A stretch of 64,000 bases of DNA from Sphingomonas corticis (GTDB lineage: Bacteria > Pseudomonadota > Alphaproteobacteria > Sphingomonadales > Sphingomonadaceae). Numbering within the stretch: the first letter of the stretch is position 1; each line of letters opens with the position of its first letter. The stretch spans positions 186,001 to 250,000 of the forward strand of contig NZ_JAAVJH010000002.1 of assembly GCF_012035195.1 (NCBI RefSeq), read 5' to 3'. The notes under the pieces are model-generated. The model was given only the letters and a program-made list of their open reading frames with translations, had not been told where the DNA came from and did no database searches. The position numbers were made by a program, and so were the translations under genes. This document shows positions 44,131 through 52,420 of this stretch, piece after piece.

Positions 44131-46398
44131 TTATCCTCCGGCCACGATGCGCACCGGCACCGATTTCGCCGCGGGAACGTGGCTCTCCTCGGCGTGGTGG
44201 GCGAGCGCGATCAGCGGGTTGCACTCGGGATAATAGCCGACGACGCAGCCGGGGGGCACGTCGTAGGCGACCGCCATCAACCCGGCCACGCGGCGGTCCA
44301 TGTTGTCGTCGGCGTCGCCCGCCAGCGTCACCTTCTGCCCCTGCGTCACGCCCAGCGCGTCCATGTCGGCGCGGTTCATCAGCACCACCTGGCGCGTGCC
44401 GTTGATGCCGCGGAAGCGGTCGGAATAGCCGTAGACGGTCGTGTTGAACTGGTCGTTCGACCGCACCGTCAGCAACCGGAACCGCCCGCCCGCGTCGGCG
44501 AAGCCCGTCGCGTTCAGCACGTCGGGAATCACGAACTCCGCCTTGCCGGTCGGCGTGTCCCACTCGCGGTTCGCCGCCTTGTTGCCCTTCCAGAACCCGC
44601 CCGGCTCCTTCAATCGCTCGTTGAAGCGCGCGAAGAAGTGCGGAAACACCGCCGCGATCTCGTCGCGCACCAGCGCATAGTCGCCGACCCATTCATCCCA
44701 CGGCACTGCGGGATTGGGCGGCAGCGTCGCCTTGGCGATGCCGGCGACGATCGCGGGCTCGGACAGCAGGTAGGGACTGGCGGGATCCACCTTGCCGACC
44801 GAGGGGTGGATGACGCTGGTGGAATCCTCCACCGTCACCATCTGCGCGCCCGCGGCCTGCAGGTCGCGCTCGATCCGGCCCAGACAGGGCAGCAGCCACG
44901 TCTCGCCCGCGGCGGGGATCAGATGGCTGCGGTTCAGCTTGGTCGCGATCTGCACGGAAAGGTCCAGCCCGGCCCAGCCCTCCTCCAGCAGCCGCGTCTC
45001 CGGCGCGGCGCGGACGAAATTGCCGCCCAGCGACACGAACGCCTTCACCGTGCCGTCGATCACGCCGCCGCACGCCTCCACCGTGTCGAGACCCTTCTGG
45101 GTCGGCGGCTCGAAGCCGTAGCGCTCCTTCAGCTTGTCGACGGGGGCGAGCTCGGTCTTCTCCGTGATGCCCACGGTGCGCTGGCCCTGCACGTTGCTGT
45201 GCCCGCGCACCGGGCAGGGCCCGGCACCCGGCTTGCCGATGTTGCCGCGCAGCAGCAGCAGGTTGACCAGCATGCGGACGTTGTCGACGCCCTTCACGTG
45301 CTGCGTCAGGCCCATGCCGTAGATCGCCATCGCCGCCTTCGCGCCGGCGTAGGTCTCCGCCGCCCGCTCGATCTCGGCGCGGGCCAGGCCCGATTCGCGC
45401 TCGATCTCGTCCCACCCCGTCGCGCGCGCCTTCGCGGCGAAGGCATCATAGTCGTGCGTGTGCTCGGCGATGAAGGCGGCGTCGACCCGATCGTGCTCGA
45501 TCAGCCACTTGGCCATGCCCATCATCGCCGCCAGGTCGCCGCCCGCCTTCACCTGGAGATATTGCGTGGCGATCTGCGTCTCCTTGCCGGTCGCCATCTC
45601 GATCGGGTTCTGCGGATCGGTGAACCGTTCCAGCCCGCGCTCCTTCAGCGGGTTGAAGACGATGATCGGCACGTCGCGCTTGCGCACCGAGCGTAGCTGG
45701 TGGAGCATCCGCGGCGAGTTGGTGGCGACGTTCTGCCCGAAGTGCAGGATGCAGTCGGTGGTGTCGAAATCGTCCAGCCGCGTGGTGCCCACCGGCACGC
45801 CGATCGCGGCCTTCAGCCCGACCGACGTCGATTCGTGGCACATGTTCGAACTGTCGGGCAGGTTCTGGTTGCCGTACATCCGCGCCATCAGCTGGTAGAG
45901 GTACGACGTCTCCAGGCTGGCGCGGCCGGAGGCGTAGAAGACCACCTGCCGCGGGTCGTAGCCCTTCAGCTTCGCGCCGATCGCGGCGAACGCCTCGTCC
46001 CAGGTGGCGGTGACATATTTGTCCGTCGCGCGGTCGTAGCGCATCGGGTGGGTCAGCCGGCCCGCCTCCTCCAGCCGATAGTCGCTCCACTCGCGCAGCG
46101 CCGTCAGCGTGTGCGCGCGGAAGAAATCGGGGGTGACGCGCTGGCTGGTGATTTCCCACGCGGTCGCCTTCGCGCCGTTCTCGCAGAACTCCGCCGGGTG
46201 CGGCGGATGCGGCTTGGCCCAGGCGCAGCTGACGCAGGCGAAGCCGTCATGCTTGTTCTGCCGGAGCAGCTCCTTGCCCGTTTCGACCGGGTTCTTCTCG
46301 CGCGGGATGATGTCGGCGAGCGATTTCACCGATCCCCATCCGCCGGACGGACCGGGGTAGGGCGTGAAGTCGGGGCGATCGTCGTGCTGGGTGGCCAT
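44131..46398 (-). CDS. FdhF/YdeP family molybdopterin oxidoreductase
   Basis: A 755-residue protein of the DMSO-reductase/formate-dehydrogenase superfamily. The N-terminal region has FACVSCAWAKPHPPHPAEFC, which supplies cysteines typical of the YdeP branch and not the classic four-cysteine [4Fe-4S] motif of formate dehydrogenases. The molybdopterin parts include FYASGRASLETSYLYQLMAR, SNMCHESTSVGLK, FGQNVATNSPRMLHQL, MAIYGMGLTQHVKGVDNVRM and the C-terminal barrel LLTVRSNDQFNTTVYGYSDR. YdeP is linked to acid resistance in E. coli; its substrate is not known. It is 6 bp from fdhD, which it would need for cofactor sulfuration. Confidence 0.87.
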   Translation of the reverse strand: MATQHDDRPDFTPYPGPSGGWGSVKSLADIIPREKNPVETGKELLRQNKHDGFACVSCAWAKPHPPHPAEFCENGAKATAWEITSQRVTPDFFRAHTLTALREWSDYRLEEAGRLTHPMRYDRATDKYVTATWDEAFAAIGAKLKGYDPRQVVFYASGRASLETSYLYQLMARMYGNQNLPDSSNMCHESTSVGLKAAIGVPVGTTRLDDFDTTDCILHFGQNVATNSPRMLHQLRSVRKRDVPIIVFNPLKERGLERFTDPQNPIEMATGKETQIATQYLQVKAGGDLAAMMGMAKWLIEHDRVDAAFIAEHTHDYDAFAAKARATGWDEIERESGLARAEIERAAETYAGAKAAMAIYGMGLTQHVKGVDNVRMLVNLLLLRGNIGKPGAGPCPVRGHSNVQGQRTVGITEKTELAPVDKLKERYGFEPPTQKGLDTVEACGGVIDGTVKAFVSLGGNFVRAAPETRLLEEGWAGLDLSVQIATKLNRSHLIPAAGETWLLPCLGRIERDLQAAGAQMVTVEDSTSVIHPSVGKVDPASPYLLSEPAIVAGIAKATLPPNPAVPWDEWVGDYALVRDEIAAVFPHFFARFNERLKEPGGFWKGNKAANREWDTPTGKAEFVIPDVLNATGFADAGGRFRLLTVRSNDQFNTTVYGYSDRFRGINGTRQVVLMNRADMDALGVTQGQKVTLAGDADDNMDRRVAGLMAVAYDVPPGCVVGYYPECNPLIALAHHAEESHVPAAKSVPVRIVAGG

Positions 46399-46403
46399 GC
46401 GCG

Positions 46404-47171
46404 TCAAACGTCCGTCGGGCTGAAAAGCACCGCATCGTCGCGCGCGAGGTGGACCAGCGCCAGCCCCGCCTGTCGCGCGCGCGCGACGGCAAGGTCGGTG
46501 GCGGCGGAAACGGTGACCAGCATCGGGCAACGCGCCAGCGCCGCCTTCTCGACCAGTTCGTAGGAGCAGCGCGAGGAGAGGAGGGCAAAGCCGCCGTCCC
46601 AGCCGAGCCCCTGCCGCGCCATCGCGCCGATCACCTTGTCGAAGGCATTGTGCCGGCCGACGTCCTCCCGCGCCAGCCGGACGGTGCCGTCCGCGGCGCA
46701 CAGCAGCGCGGCGTGTGCGGCCCCGGTGGCGCGGGTCAGCGGCTGGTGCGCGCGCATCGCCCCCAGCGCGCGGAAGATCGCGGGAGGATCGACGCGGGCG
46801 GGGGGCACGCGCGGCAGCGGTCGATGGACCGCGTCGAGATTGTCCATGCCGCACAGCCCGCACGAACTGTCAGACGTCCGCCGCCGCGCACGGGCCGCGA
46901 TCGCCGCGGCGCGGTCCGGCCCGACGGTGAGCCGCGCGATCGTGCCTTGCGGCGTTTCGTGCAGGTCGAGCGCGATCAGGTCCGCCGCGTGATCGACGAT
47001 GCGTTCGGCCAACGCGAAGCCCGTAACGAAATCCTGGAGGTCCGCCGGGGTCGCCATCATCACCGCATGGCCGATCCCGTTCACTTCGATGGCGATCGGT
47101 GATTCGCCGATCAGGTCGCGGTCGACTTCGGTGATGGCGCCGTCGGCGGCGAGGCGGTGGAAACGCGGCAT
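46404..47171 (-). CDS. fdhD: FdhD, formate dehydrogenase accessory sulfurtransferase
   Basis: A 255-residue protein. The catalytic CxxC loop is in SDSSCGLCGMDNLDAV. Other blocks: DLQDFVTGFALAERIVD, GAAHAALLCAADGTV, LAREDVGRHNAFDKVIGAMA, ALLSSRCSYELVEKAALARC. FdhD takes sulfur from IscS and passes it to the molybdenum cofactor of formate-dehydrogenase-like enzymes. It directly precedes the fdhF/ydeP gene and so is its dedicated maturation factor. Confidence 0.92.
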   Translation of the reverse strand: MPRFHRLAADGAITEVDRDLIGESPIAIEVNGIGHAVMMATPADLQDFVTGFALAERIVDHAADLIALDLHETPQGTIARLTVGPDRAAAIAARARRRTSDSSCGLCGMDNLDAVHRPLPRVPPARVDPPAIFRALGAMRAHQPLTRATGAAHAALLCAADGTVRLAREDVGRHNAFDKVIGAMARQGLGWDGGFALLSSRCSYELVEKAALARCPMLVTVSAATDLAVARARQAGLALVHLARDDAVLFSPTDV

Positions 47172-47280
47172 GGCTATGCTTGTGGGCTGCTCCGCACGCA
47201 ACGTCACTCCCCTGTCATGCCGCGCTTGTCACGGCATCCACCGCCACCGTACCGACCGATGGAGCGGCGTAAATTTGCAC

Positions 47281-47296
47281 CATAACAATCGTTATG
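47281..47296 (+). promoter_or_regulatory. Putative operator, copy A (CATAACAATCGTTATG)
   Basis: A 16-bp inverted repeat with 6-bp arms CATAAC / GTTATG, 29 bp before the enoyl-CoA hydratase start codon and in the fdhD-hydratase divergent region. It is related to the site at 44094-44109 ahead of the SDR/acyl-CoA dehydrogenase operon. A single TetR-like regulator for both is plausible; no such gene is in the window. Confidence 0.5.
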
Positions 47297-47325
47297 CCAC
47301 GATCGGCCGCGAAGAGGAGAGGACG

Positions 47326-48123
47326 ATGGGCGAGACGCTGACGATCGAGCGGCGCGGCGAGGTCGACTGGGTGACGATGAACCGGCCCGACCGGCTCAAC
47401 GCGCTGGACGACGCGATGGTGGAGGAGCTGTCCTCCTATTTCGGTGCCCTGGCGACCGACCGCGACGTGCGCGTCGTCGTATTGCGCGGCGCGAGCCGCG
47501 CCTATTGCGCGGGGCTGGACCTGAAGGCGGGTGGAGGGCGCGAGGGGTGGGACACGATCGACCGGCTCCGCCACCAGCGCAGCATCGCGGAGCTCGTGAT
47601 GCGGATGCGCTACGCCCCGCAGCCGATCGTCAGCCTGGTCCACGGCCCGGCGTGCGGCGGCGGCTTCGCGATGGCGCTGGCGAGCGACATTCGCATCGCC
47701 GGGGAGAGCGCGCGAATGAACGCGGCTTTCGTGCGCATCGGCCTCAGCGCCTGCGACATCGGCGTCAGCTACTTCCTGCCGCGACTGGTGGGCGCCAGCC
47801 TCGCCGCCGAGCTGATGCTGACCGGCGACTTCATCGACGCGCCCCGCGCGCTCGCCTGCGGGCTGGTGAGCCGGGTGGTCGCCGACGACGCGCTGGAGGC
47901 CGCGGCCGGGCCGCTGATCGACCGGATGCTGACCACGGCGCCGCTCGGCCTCAGGCTGACCAAGGAATGCCTGCGGATGAGCCTGGACGCGCCCAGCCTG
48001 GAGGCGGCGATCGCGATGGAGGACCGCAATCAGATCCTCGCCGCCACCTCGCCCGATTTCGGCGAGGGCATCGCCGCCTTCCTGGAGAAGCGGCGGCCCG
48101 ACTATGCGGGAACGCGCGCATGA
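47326..48123 (+). CDS. Enoyl-CoA hydratase/isomerase family protein
   Basis: A 265-residue crotonase. Landmarks: VDWVTMNRPDRLNALDDAMV, VVLRGASRAYCAGLDLKAGG (oxyanion hole), QPIVSLVHGPACGGGFAMAL, RMNAAFVRIGLSACDIGVSY and PLGLRLTKECLRMSLDAPSL. It hydrates or isomerises an enoyl-CoA. AGAGGAGAGG precedes ATG 47326. The position of the usual second catalytic Glu carries Asp in SACDIG, so the reaction may be isomerase- or dehydration-like. The next gene starts inside its stop codon. Confidence 0.88.
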   Translation: MGETLTIERRGEVDWVTMNRPDRLNALDDAMVEELSSYFGALATDRDVRVVVLRGASRAYCAGLDLKAGGGREGWDTIDRLRHQRSIAELVMRMRYAPQPIVSLVHGPACGGGFAMALASDIRIAGESARMNAAFVRIGLSACDIGVSYFLPRLVGASLAAELMLTGDFIDAPRALACGLVSRVVADDALEAAAGPLIDRMLTTAPLGLRLTKECLRMSLDAPSLEAAIAMEDRNQILAATSPDFGEGIAAFLEKRRPDYAGTRA

Positions 48124-48890
48124 ACGGGCTGGCGGGACGGGTCGCGCTCGTCACCGGAGCCTCCCGCGGGATCGGCCGCGCCATCGCGCTGCGGCTGGCG
48201 GCGGACGGTGCCGACGTGGCGGTCAACTATCGCCGCGACGCCGACGCGGCGGCGGAGACGGTAACCGCGGTGGAGGCGGCGGGACGAAGGGCGCGCGCCT
48301 ATGCCGCCTCGGTGGACGACGCGCAGGCGGTGGCGGCGATGGTGGACGCGGTGATCGCCGACTTCAGCGGCGTCGACATCCTGGTCAACAATGCCGGCAT
48401 CGCCAGTCGGGGCCGTGCGGTGGCAGACACGGATGCCGCGGAGCTGGAGCGCGTGATCCGCACCCACGCGCTGGCGCCGCACCAATTGTCGCGGCTGGTG
48501 CTGCCGTCGATGCGCGCGCGGGCACGAGACACGGGGCGCGGCGACATCGTGATGATCTCCTCGGTCGCGACGCTGCGCCACGCCGCCAACGGCGCGCCCT
48601 ACAACATGGGCAAGGCGGCGCTGGAGGCGCTGGCACTGACGCTGGCGAAGGAGGAGCGCCGGCACGGCATCCGCACCAACATCGTCGCGCCGGGGCTGAC
48701 CGTTACCGATATGGGCGAGCGGCTGGCGAAGGCCACGATGGGCGTCGGCGACATCGCCGAACTGGACGCCCGCTCGCCGTTCGGTCGCGTCTCGACGCCG
48801 GAGGACGTGGCGGCGGCGGTGGCGTATCTCGTCTCCGCCGACGCGGCATACGTGAACGGGCAGAAGATCAATCTGGACGGGGGCGGGTAA
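48120..48890 (+). CDS. Short-chain dehydrogenase/reductase
   Basis: A 256-residue SDR, close to 3-oxoacyl reductase (FabG-like) enzymes. Cofactor motif VALVTGASRGIGRAIALRLA; the NNAG block in DILVNNAGIASRG; catalytic Ser in IVMISSVATLR and Tyr/Lys in APYNMGKAALEALAL; C-terminal AAYVNGQKINLDGGG. ATG overlaps the hydratase stop as ATGA. Together the pair looks like part of an acyl-CoA breakdown pathway. The exact substrate is unknown. Confidence 0.87.
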   Translation: MNGLAGRVALVTGASRGIGRAIALRLAADGADVAVNYRRDADAAAETVTAVEAAGRRARAYAASVDDAQAVAAMVDAVIADFSGVDILVNNAGIASRGRAVADTDAAELERVIRTHALAPHQLSRLVLPSMRARARDTGRGDIVMISSVATLRHAANGAPYNMGKAALEALALTLAKEERRHGIRTNIVAPGLTVTDMGERLAKATMGVGDIAELDARSPFGRVSTPEDVAAAVAYLVSADAAYVNGQKINLDGGG

Positions 48891-48904
48891 AGGAAACACA
48901 CGGC

Positions 48905-48969
48905 TTTCGACAGGCTCGGCCCGAACGGGAGAGGGGCGCTCGGTGCGCGTTCACGCTGAGCTTGTCGAA
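48905..48969. repeat. Inverted repeat with TTCGACAGGCTCGG-type arms, copy 2
   Basis: Arms TTTCGACAGGCTCGGCCCGA and CGTTCACGCTGAGCTTGTCG are complementary over about 20 bases with mismatches. It lies between convergent genes, where it could end transcription. Confidence 0.65.
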
Positions 48970-48990
48970 GCGCCCTCGTTATTCGCCGCC

Positions 48991-49578
48991 TCAATCGATG
49001 CGATAGTGGATCGGTTTGAAGCTGCCCCCGTTCGACGCGGGGGCGGAACAGGCGGTGAGGCCGATGACGAGGTCCATGCGCGCCTCGAACGTGATGTGGT
49101 CGCCCGCGGCGCTGGTCGGCGGCAGCACCTCCAGCTTGCCGCTCGCGCCGTCCACCGGCACGTTCATGAAGCAGTTGAACGCGACGGGAATCATGTCCTC
49201 GGTCACGCCCCAGGGCGCCAGCGCCTCGGCCAGGTTGCCGAAGCAGCCGCGGTGCGGCGGCAGGTCGGGATAGAAATGATGGAACGTGTCGTAGGAGCAG
49301 GGCGTCAGCAGGAAATCGTGCCGGCCCACCGTATCCTCGACGATCTCCAGCATCGGCCGCGAGCGGTTGGAATAGAGGAGGTGGCCCGTCGTCAGCCGGA
49401 TCGTCTCCGCATAGTCGAGCGTGCGGCCCGACGAGATCACCTCGCGCACGTCGTCGCGGCTGTACGCGAGCAGGTCGGACACCTGGCAGCCGCGCGGGTC
49501 GATCACCGTCAGCCGGCGGCCGGCGTCCAGCGTGAACCCCGCCCCGCTGCGGACCGGGATCTCGTGCACCTCACCCAT
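48991..49578 (-). CDS. DUF1989 family protein (carboxyguanidine deiminase-like family)
   Basis: A 195-residue protein of the DUF1989 family: HEIPVRSGAGFTLDAGRRLT, DPRGCQVSDLLAY, RTLDYAETIRLTTGHLLYSN, HDFLLTPCSYDTFHHFYP, HRGCFGNLAEALAPWG, AFNCFMNVPVDGASGKLEV and the C-terminal MDLVIGLTACSAP. Known relatives include the urea-carboxylase-associated proteins now assigned as carboxyguanidine deiminase subunits. Conserved Cys and His residues fit metal binding and catalysis. Only one subunit is present here, so the reaction may differ. The ATG overlaps the upstream stop by 8 nt. Confidence 0.85.
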   Translation of the reverse strand: MGEVHEIPVRSGAGFTLDAGRRLTVIDPRGCQVSDLLAYSRDDVREVISSGRTLDYAETIRLTTGHLLYSNRSRPMLEIVEDTVGRHDFLLTPCSYDTFHHFYPDLPPHRGCFGNLAEALAPWGVTEDMIPVAFNCFMNVPVDGASGKLEVLPPTSAAGDHITFEARMDLVIGLTACSAPASNGGSFKPIHYRID

Positions 49579-50290
49579 CGGCGCGTTCTTCCGCGCCGGT
49601 GTAGTGGAACGGGCAGCGCCAGGCGCCGTCCACCGCGCGGCCGCTGTACTGCCGCGCCTCGCTCGCCTCACCGTGGCGCGCCAGCATCGGATTGCGGCTG
49701 CCGGCGACCGCCTCATCGCGCACCATGATCGCCTCGCGCATCGTCTCGTAGCGCCCGTCGGCGCGCAGCGTCTCGAACTGATCGTGCAGGTTGAAGACCA
49801 TCGTCGGCCGAGCGAAGCGGCGCGCGGGGCGCGAGGCGTGCGGGTGCAGGCCGACGACGAAGAACGCTTCGCCGCCGAAGCTGAGCGAGAAATGCGGGCT
49901 GTCCGGATCGGCGCTGACGCGGCTGTCATAGCTCTGTCCGCGCCACACGTCCTTGTCGGAGAGCGACTGCAACCGCCGCCACAGCGCCGCCTCGAACGCC
50001 GCCTCGTCCAGCGTGTCCGGCCCCGCGAACACGACCGCCAGGCTGCGGAACAGCGACGGCGCGGCGCGATAGTCGGCGGCGAACTTCATCAGCGCGTCGT
50101 GAATGCGCACATCGTCCCACGCGCTGTCCACGCGATCGCACGCGAGTACCGCCAGCGTGCCCTTGCCCAGCGCCGCCTTCGCGCCGACGCAGGGAAAGTC
50201 GCGCGCGGCGACGTGGGACGTCAGCGCCGATTCCAGGCTGTGCTGGTCGGCGTGGGTCCAGGGGAACAGCGGGGTGGCGGGAGAGGGCAT
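49571..50290 (-). CDS. YqcI/YcgG family protein (GntA-like heme-dependent N-hydroxylase family)
   Basis: A 239-residue protein. Visible blocks: ARDFPCVGAKAALGKGTLAV, the stretch SLAVVFAGPDTLDEAAFEAA, LWRRLQSLSDKDV, SPHFSLSFGGEAFFVVGLHP, RPTMVFNLHDQFETLRADGR and ending near YSGRAVDGAWRCPF. This is the YqcI/YcgG family, one member of which (GntA) is a heme-dependent N-hydroxylase acting on a guanidine group. ATG 50288-50290 is preferred; an earlier ATG at 50353 is less convincing. It is co-transcribed with the DUF1989 gene and follows the YjfC-like gene by 82 bp. Confidence 0.8.
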   Translation of the reverse strand: MPSPATPLFPWTHADQHSLESALTSHVAARDFPCVGAKAALGKGTLAVLACDRVDSAWDDVRIHDALMKFAADYRAAPSLFRSLAVVFAGPDTLDEAAFEAALWRRLQSLSDKDVWRGQSYDSRVSADPDSPHFSLSFGGEAFFVVGLHPHASRPARRFARPTMVFNLHDQFETLRADGRYETMREAIMVRDEAVAGSRNPMLARHGEASEARQYSGRAVDGAWRCPFHYTGAEERADG

Positions 50291-50372
50291 AGGGGCCGTC
50301 GATACGGCCCGGCAGGATGAATCGTTCCGCACAAACAGGCTGATACGGATCAACCGGGATCAACCGCAGGCG

Positions 50373-51563
50373 CTAACGTGGGTGAGCGGCGCCCGCTTCG
50401 TCGACGATCGCATGGGGCACGTAGCGCGCGAGGTCGCGCGTGATCGGGCCGTCGTCCTCGCGCACCGACAGCGCCACCGGGTCGTCGCCGACGATCCACG
50501 ATCCCACCACGGCGTGGAGGCCGCCGAAGACCGGCAGCGGCGCGAACGCCTGCACGATGTGGCCTTCCTCGCCGTATCCGCCCGCCGGCCCATGCGCGCT
50601 GTCCGCGCCGGCGACCAGTTCCACGTCCCAGCCCTCGCGCGAGAACAGGGGCTTGCGCACGTGGCGGGAGCCGATCGATGCCAGCCCGGCGGGATCGTCG
50701 GCGAAGGCGGCGGGGAGCAGATTGGGATGGCCCGGGTGACGTTGCCACAGCAGCGGCAGGATGCCCTTGTTGCTGAGGATCGCCTTCCACGCCGGTTCGA
50801 GGAACAGCGTCGCCGATCCGGGAAGGTGGCGGGCATAGGGCTCGCGCAGCATGTCCTCCCACGGGTAGAGCTTGAACAGCGCGGCGATCAGCACCGCCTC
50901 CTCGTCCACGAAGCGGCCGTCGGCGTCGACGCCGATCCGGTCGACCGCGACGAACGCGGGGTCCAGCTTCGCCTGACGCGCCACGTCCTCCAGATAGCGG
51001 ACGGTCTGCCGGTCCTCGACATGGGCAGCGTCGCTGGCGAAATGGACGAGGCTGCCGGGGGTGAACAGCGCGGCGAAGCGGTCGCGCAGCGCGTCGTGCA
51101 GGCGGTTGTACTGGTCGGCGTCCGCGGGAAGGTCGCCCGCGGCGATGCGGTCTTCCAGCCACTGCCACTGGAACAGGGCAGTCTCGAAGATGCTGGTCGG
51201 CGTGTCGGCGTTGTATTCCAGCAGCTTCGCGGGGCCCGTACCGTCGAACGCGAAGTCGAACCGGCCGTAGAGCGACGGTGCGCCTGCCCGCCACGACGCA
51301 GCGACGAGGTCGCGCATCGCGTCGGGAATGGCGAGCCGCGCCATCAGCGCCTCGCTGCCCACCGCCTCCTCGACGAGCGCGAGGCACATCTGGTGAAGCT
51401 CCGCGCTCGGTGCCTCGATCCCCTGCTCCACCTCGTCCAGGGTGAAGCGGTAGTATGCCGCCTCCTCCCAGTATTTCTGTCCGTCCTGGTGGTGAAAGGT
51501 GAAGCCCATGTCCCGGGCGACGTCCTGCCAGTCGGCGCGGGGGGCGAGGGGGAGGCGGATCAT
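50373..51563 (-). CDS. Glutathionylspermidine synthase-like ATP-grasp protein (YjfC family)
   Basis: A 396-residue protein of the GSP-synthase C-terminal (ATP-grasp) family. Landmarks: WQDVARDMGFTFHH, YWEEAAYYRFTLDEVEQG, YGRFDFAFDGTGPAKLLEYN followed by ADTPTSIFETALFQWQWLED, RYLEDVARQAKLDP, LYPWEDMLREPYA, LEPAWKAILSNKGILPLLWQ, RKPLFSREGWDV and IVGDDPVALSVREDDGPITR. It has no amidase domain, as in E. coli YgiC/YjfC. It probably links a carboxylate to an amine with ATP; true substrates are unknown. The neighbouring PspA and DUF2170 genes match the E. coli yjfI-J-C arrangement. Confidence 0.85.
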   Translation of the reverse strand: MIRLPLAPRADWQDVARDMGFTFHHQDGQKYWEEAAYYRFTLDEVEQGIEAPSAELHQMCLALVEEAVGSEALMARLAIPDAMRDLVAASWRAGAPSLYGRFDFAFDGTGPAKLLEYNADTPTSIFETALFQWQWLEDRIAAGDLPADADQYNRLHDALRDRFAALFTPGSLVHFASDAAHVEDRQTVRYLEDVARQAKLDPAFVAVDRIGVDADGRFVDEEAVLIAALFKLYPWEDMLREPYARHLPGSATLFLEPAWKAILSNKGILPLLWQRHPGHPNLLPAAFADDPAGLASIGSRHVRKPLFSREGWDVELVAGADSAHGPAGGYGEEGHIVQAFAPLPVFGGLHAVVGSWIVGDDPVALSVREDDGPITRDLARYVPHAIVDEAGAAHPR

Positions 51564-51574
51564 CGGAGCCAAAG

Positions 51575-51670
51575 CCCGTTCGTGCTGAGGAGCCGCTGAG
51601 CCTGTCGAAGCGGTGTCTCGAAGCAGCGGCACGTCGAGACGGGCCTGCGGCCCTCCTCCGTGCGAACGGG
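51575..51670. repeat. Inverted repeat with TTCGACA-type arms, copy 3
   Basis: CCCGTTCGTGCTGAGGAGCC at the left, GCTGAGCCTGTCGAAG in the middle and TGCGAACGGG at the right end match the arms of copies at 42073 and 48905, with an inner palindrome around 51622-51655. It sits between the PspA-like and YjfC-like genes of one cluster. Confidence 0.65.
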
Positions 51671-51687
51671 GAAGAAGGTGGTGGGCA

Positions 51688-52410
51688 TCAGTCCCGCTGG
51701 TCGGTCAGCTTGCGCGGCTCCTGCGCGGGCGGCGCGGCGAGCCGGGCGAGGATGTCGTCGGCGCTGGACGATCCCGGCAGCAGCCCGGCGTCGCGCAGCT
51801 TGGCGTCGAGGTCGGCGCCGGTGCGCATGTCCTCCAGCTCCGCGGCGGCGCGGAACTTCTCCTCGCGCACCGCCTGCCGCTCCTTCAGGCGGGCGAGGCT
51901 GTCGGCGGCGGAGCCCAGCTGCGACATCGCGCCGCCCTGGCTGCTCGCCACCGCGGCCTGCGCCTTCTGCACGCTCTCGTTGGCGCGCACCACGTCCACC
52001 TCGCGGCGCAGCGCCTCGATCTTGCCGTCGCTCTGCTTGATGATGCCGCGCATCCGGTCCTCGGCGGCGCGCATGTCGGCGATCTGCGGATCCTTGGCGG
52101 TGACGTCCGCCTCGATCGCGGCCAGCCGCTCGGCCACCTGCCGCGCGAGGTCCATGTCGCCGCGCTGCATCGCCGCGCGGGCGGACGCCTCGTAGCGGGT
52201 GCGCTGCTCGACCAGGCCCTCCACTTCCTTCTCGATCATCCGCCGCCGCGCCGTCAGCGTGGCAAGGTCGTCGCGCGCCTTGCCCTGCGCGGTGCCGGCG
52301 TCGCGGATCTGCTGGTCCAGGATCGTCAGCGCCTTCGCGTCGGCGATCGACTGCCCCGCCTCGTGCGCGGTGCCGCGGACCAGGGTGACGAGCTGCTTCC
52401 ACATCGACAT
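51688..52410 (-). CDS. PspA/IM30 family protein (YjfJ-like)
   Basis: A 240-residue protein that is almost fully alpha-helical and coiled-coil: ALTILDQQIRDAGTAQGKAR, RRRMIEKEVEGLVEQRTRYE, RQVAERLAAIEADV, QADMRAAEDR-like stretches and KAQAAVASSQGGAMSQLGSA. This is the ESCRT-III-like PspA/IM30 fold, which assembles on membranes. It follows the DUF2170 gene after 10 bp. In E. coli the pair yjfI-yjfJ is upstream of a YjfC gene, as here. A membrane-remodelling or scaffold role for the cluster is inference. Confidence 0.87.
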   Translation of the reverse strand: MSMWKQLVTLVRGTAHEAGQSIADAKALTILDQQIRDAGTAQGKARDDLATLTARRRMIEKEVEGLVEQRTRYEASARAAMQRGDMDLARQVAERLAAIEADVTAKDPQIADMRAAEDRMRGIIKQSDGKIEALRREVDVVRANESVQKAQAAVASSQGGAMSQLGSAADSLARLKERQAVREEKFRAAAELEDMRTGADLDAKLRDAGLLPGSSSADDILARLAAPPAQEPRKLTDQRD

Positions 52411-52420
52411 ATTTGGCTCC

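Noticed and set aside
44131..46398. Classical formate dehydrogenase with selenocysteine
   Set aside because: No in-frame TGA with a selenocysteine context is seen, and the N-terminal Cys pattern fits the YdeP branch, so a catabolic formate dehydrogenase call was avoided.
49571..50353. Longer start of the YqcI/YcgG gene at 50353
   Set aside because: The added 21 residues look like translated upstream DNA, while ATG 50290 has GAGAGGG-like context in the complementary reading and begins the conserved region.
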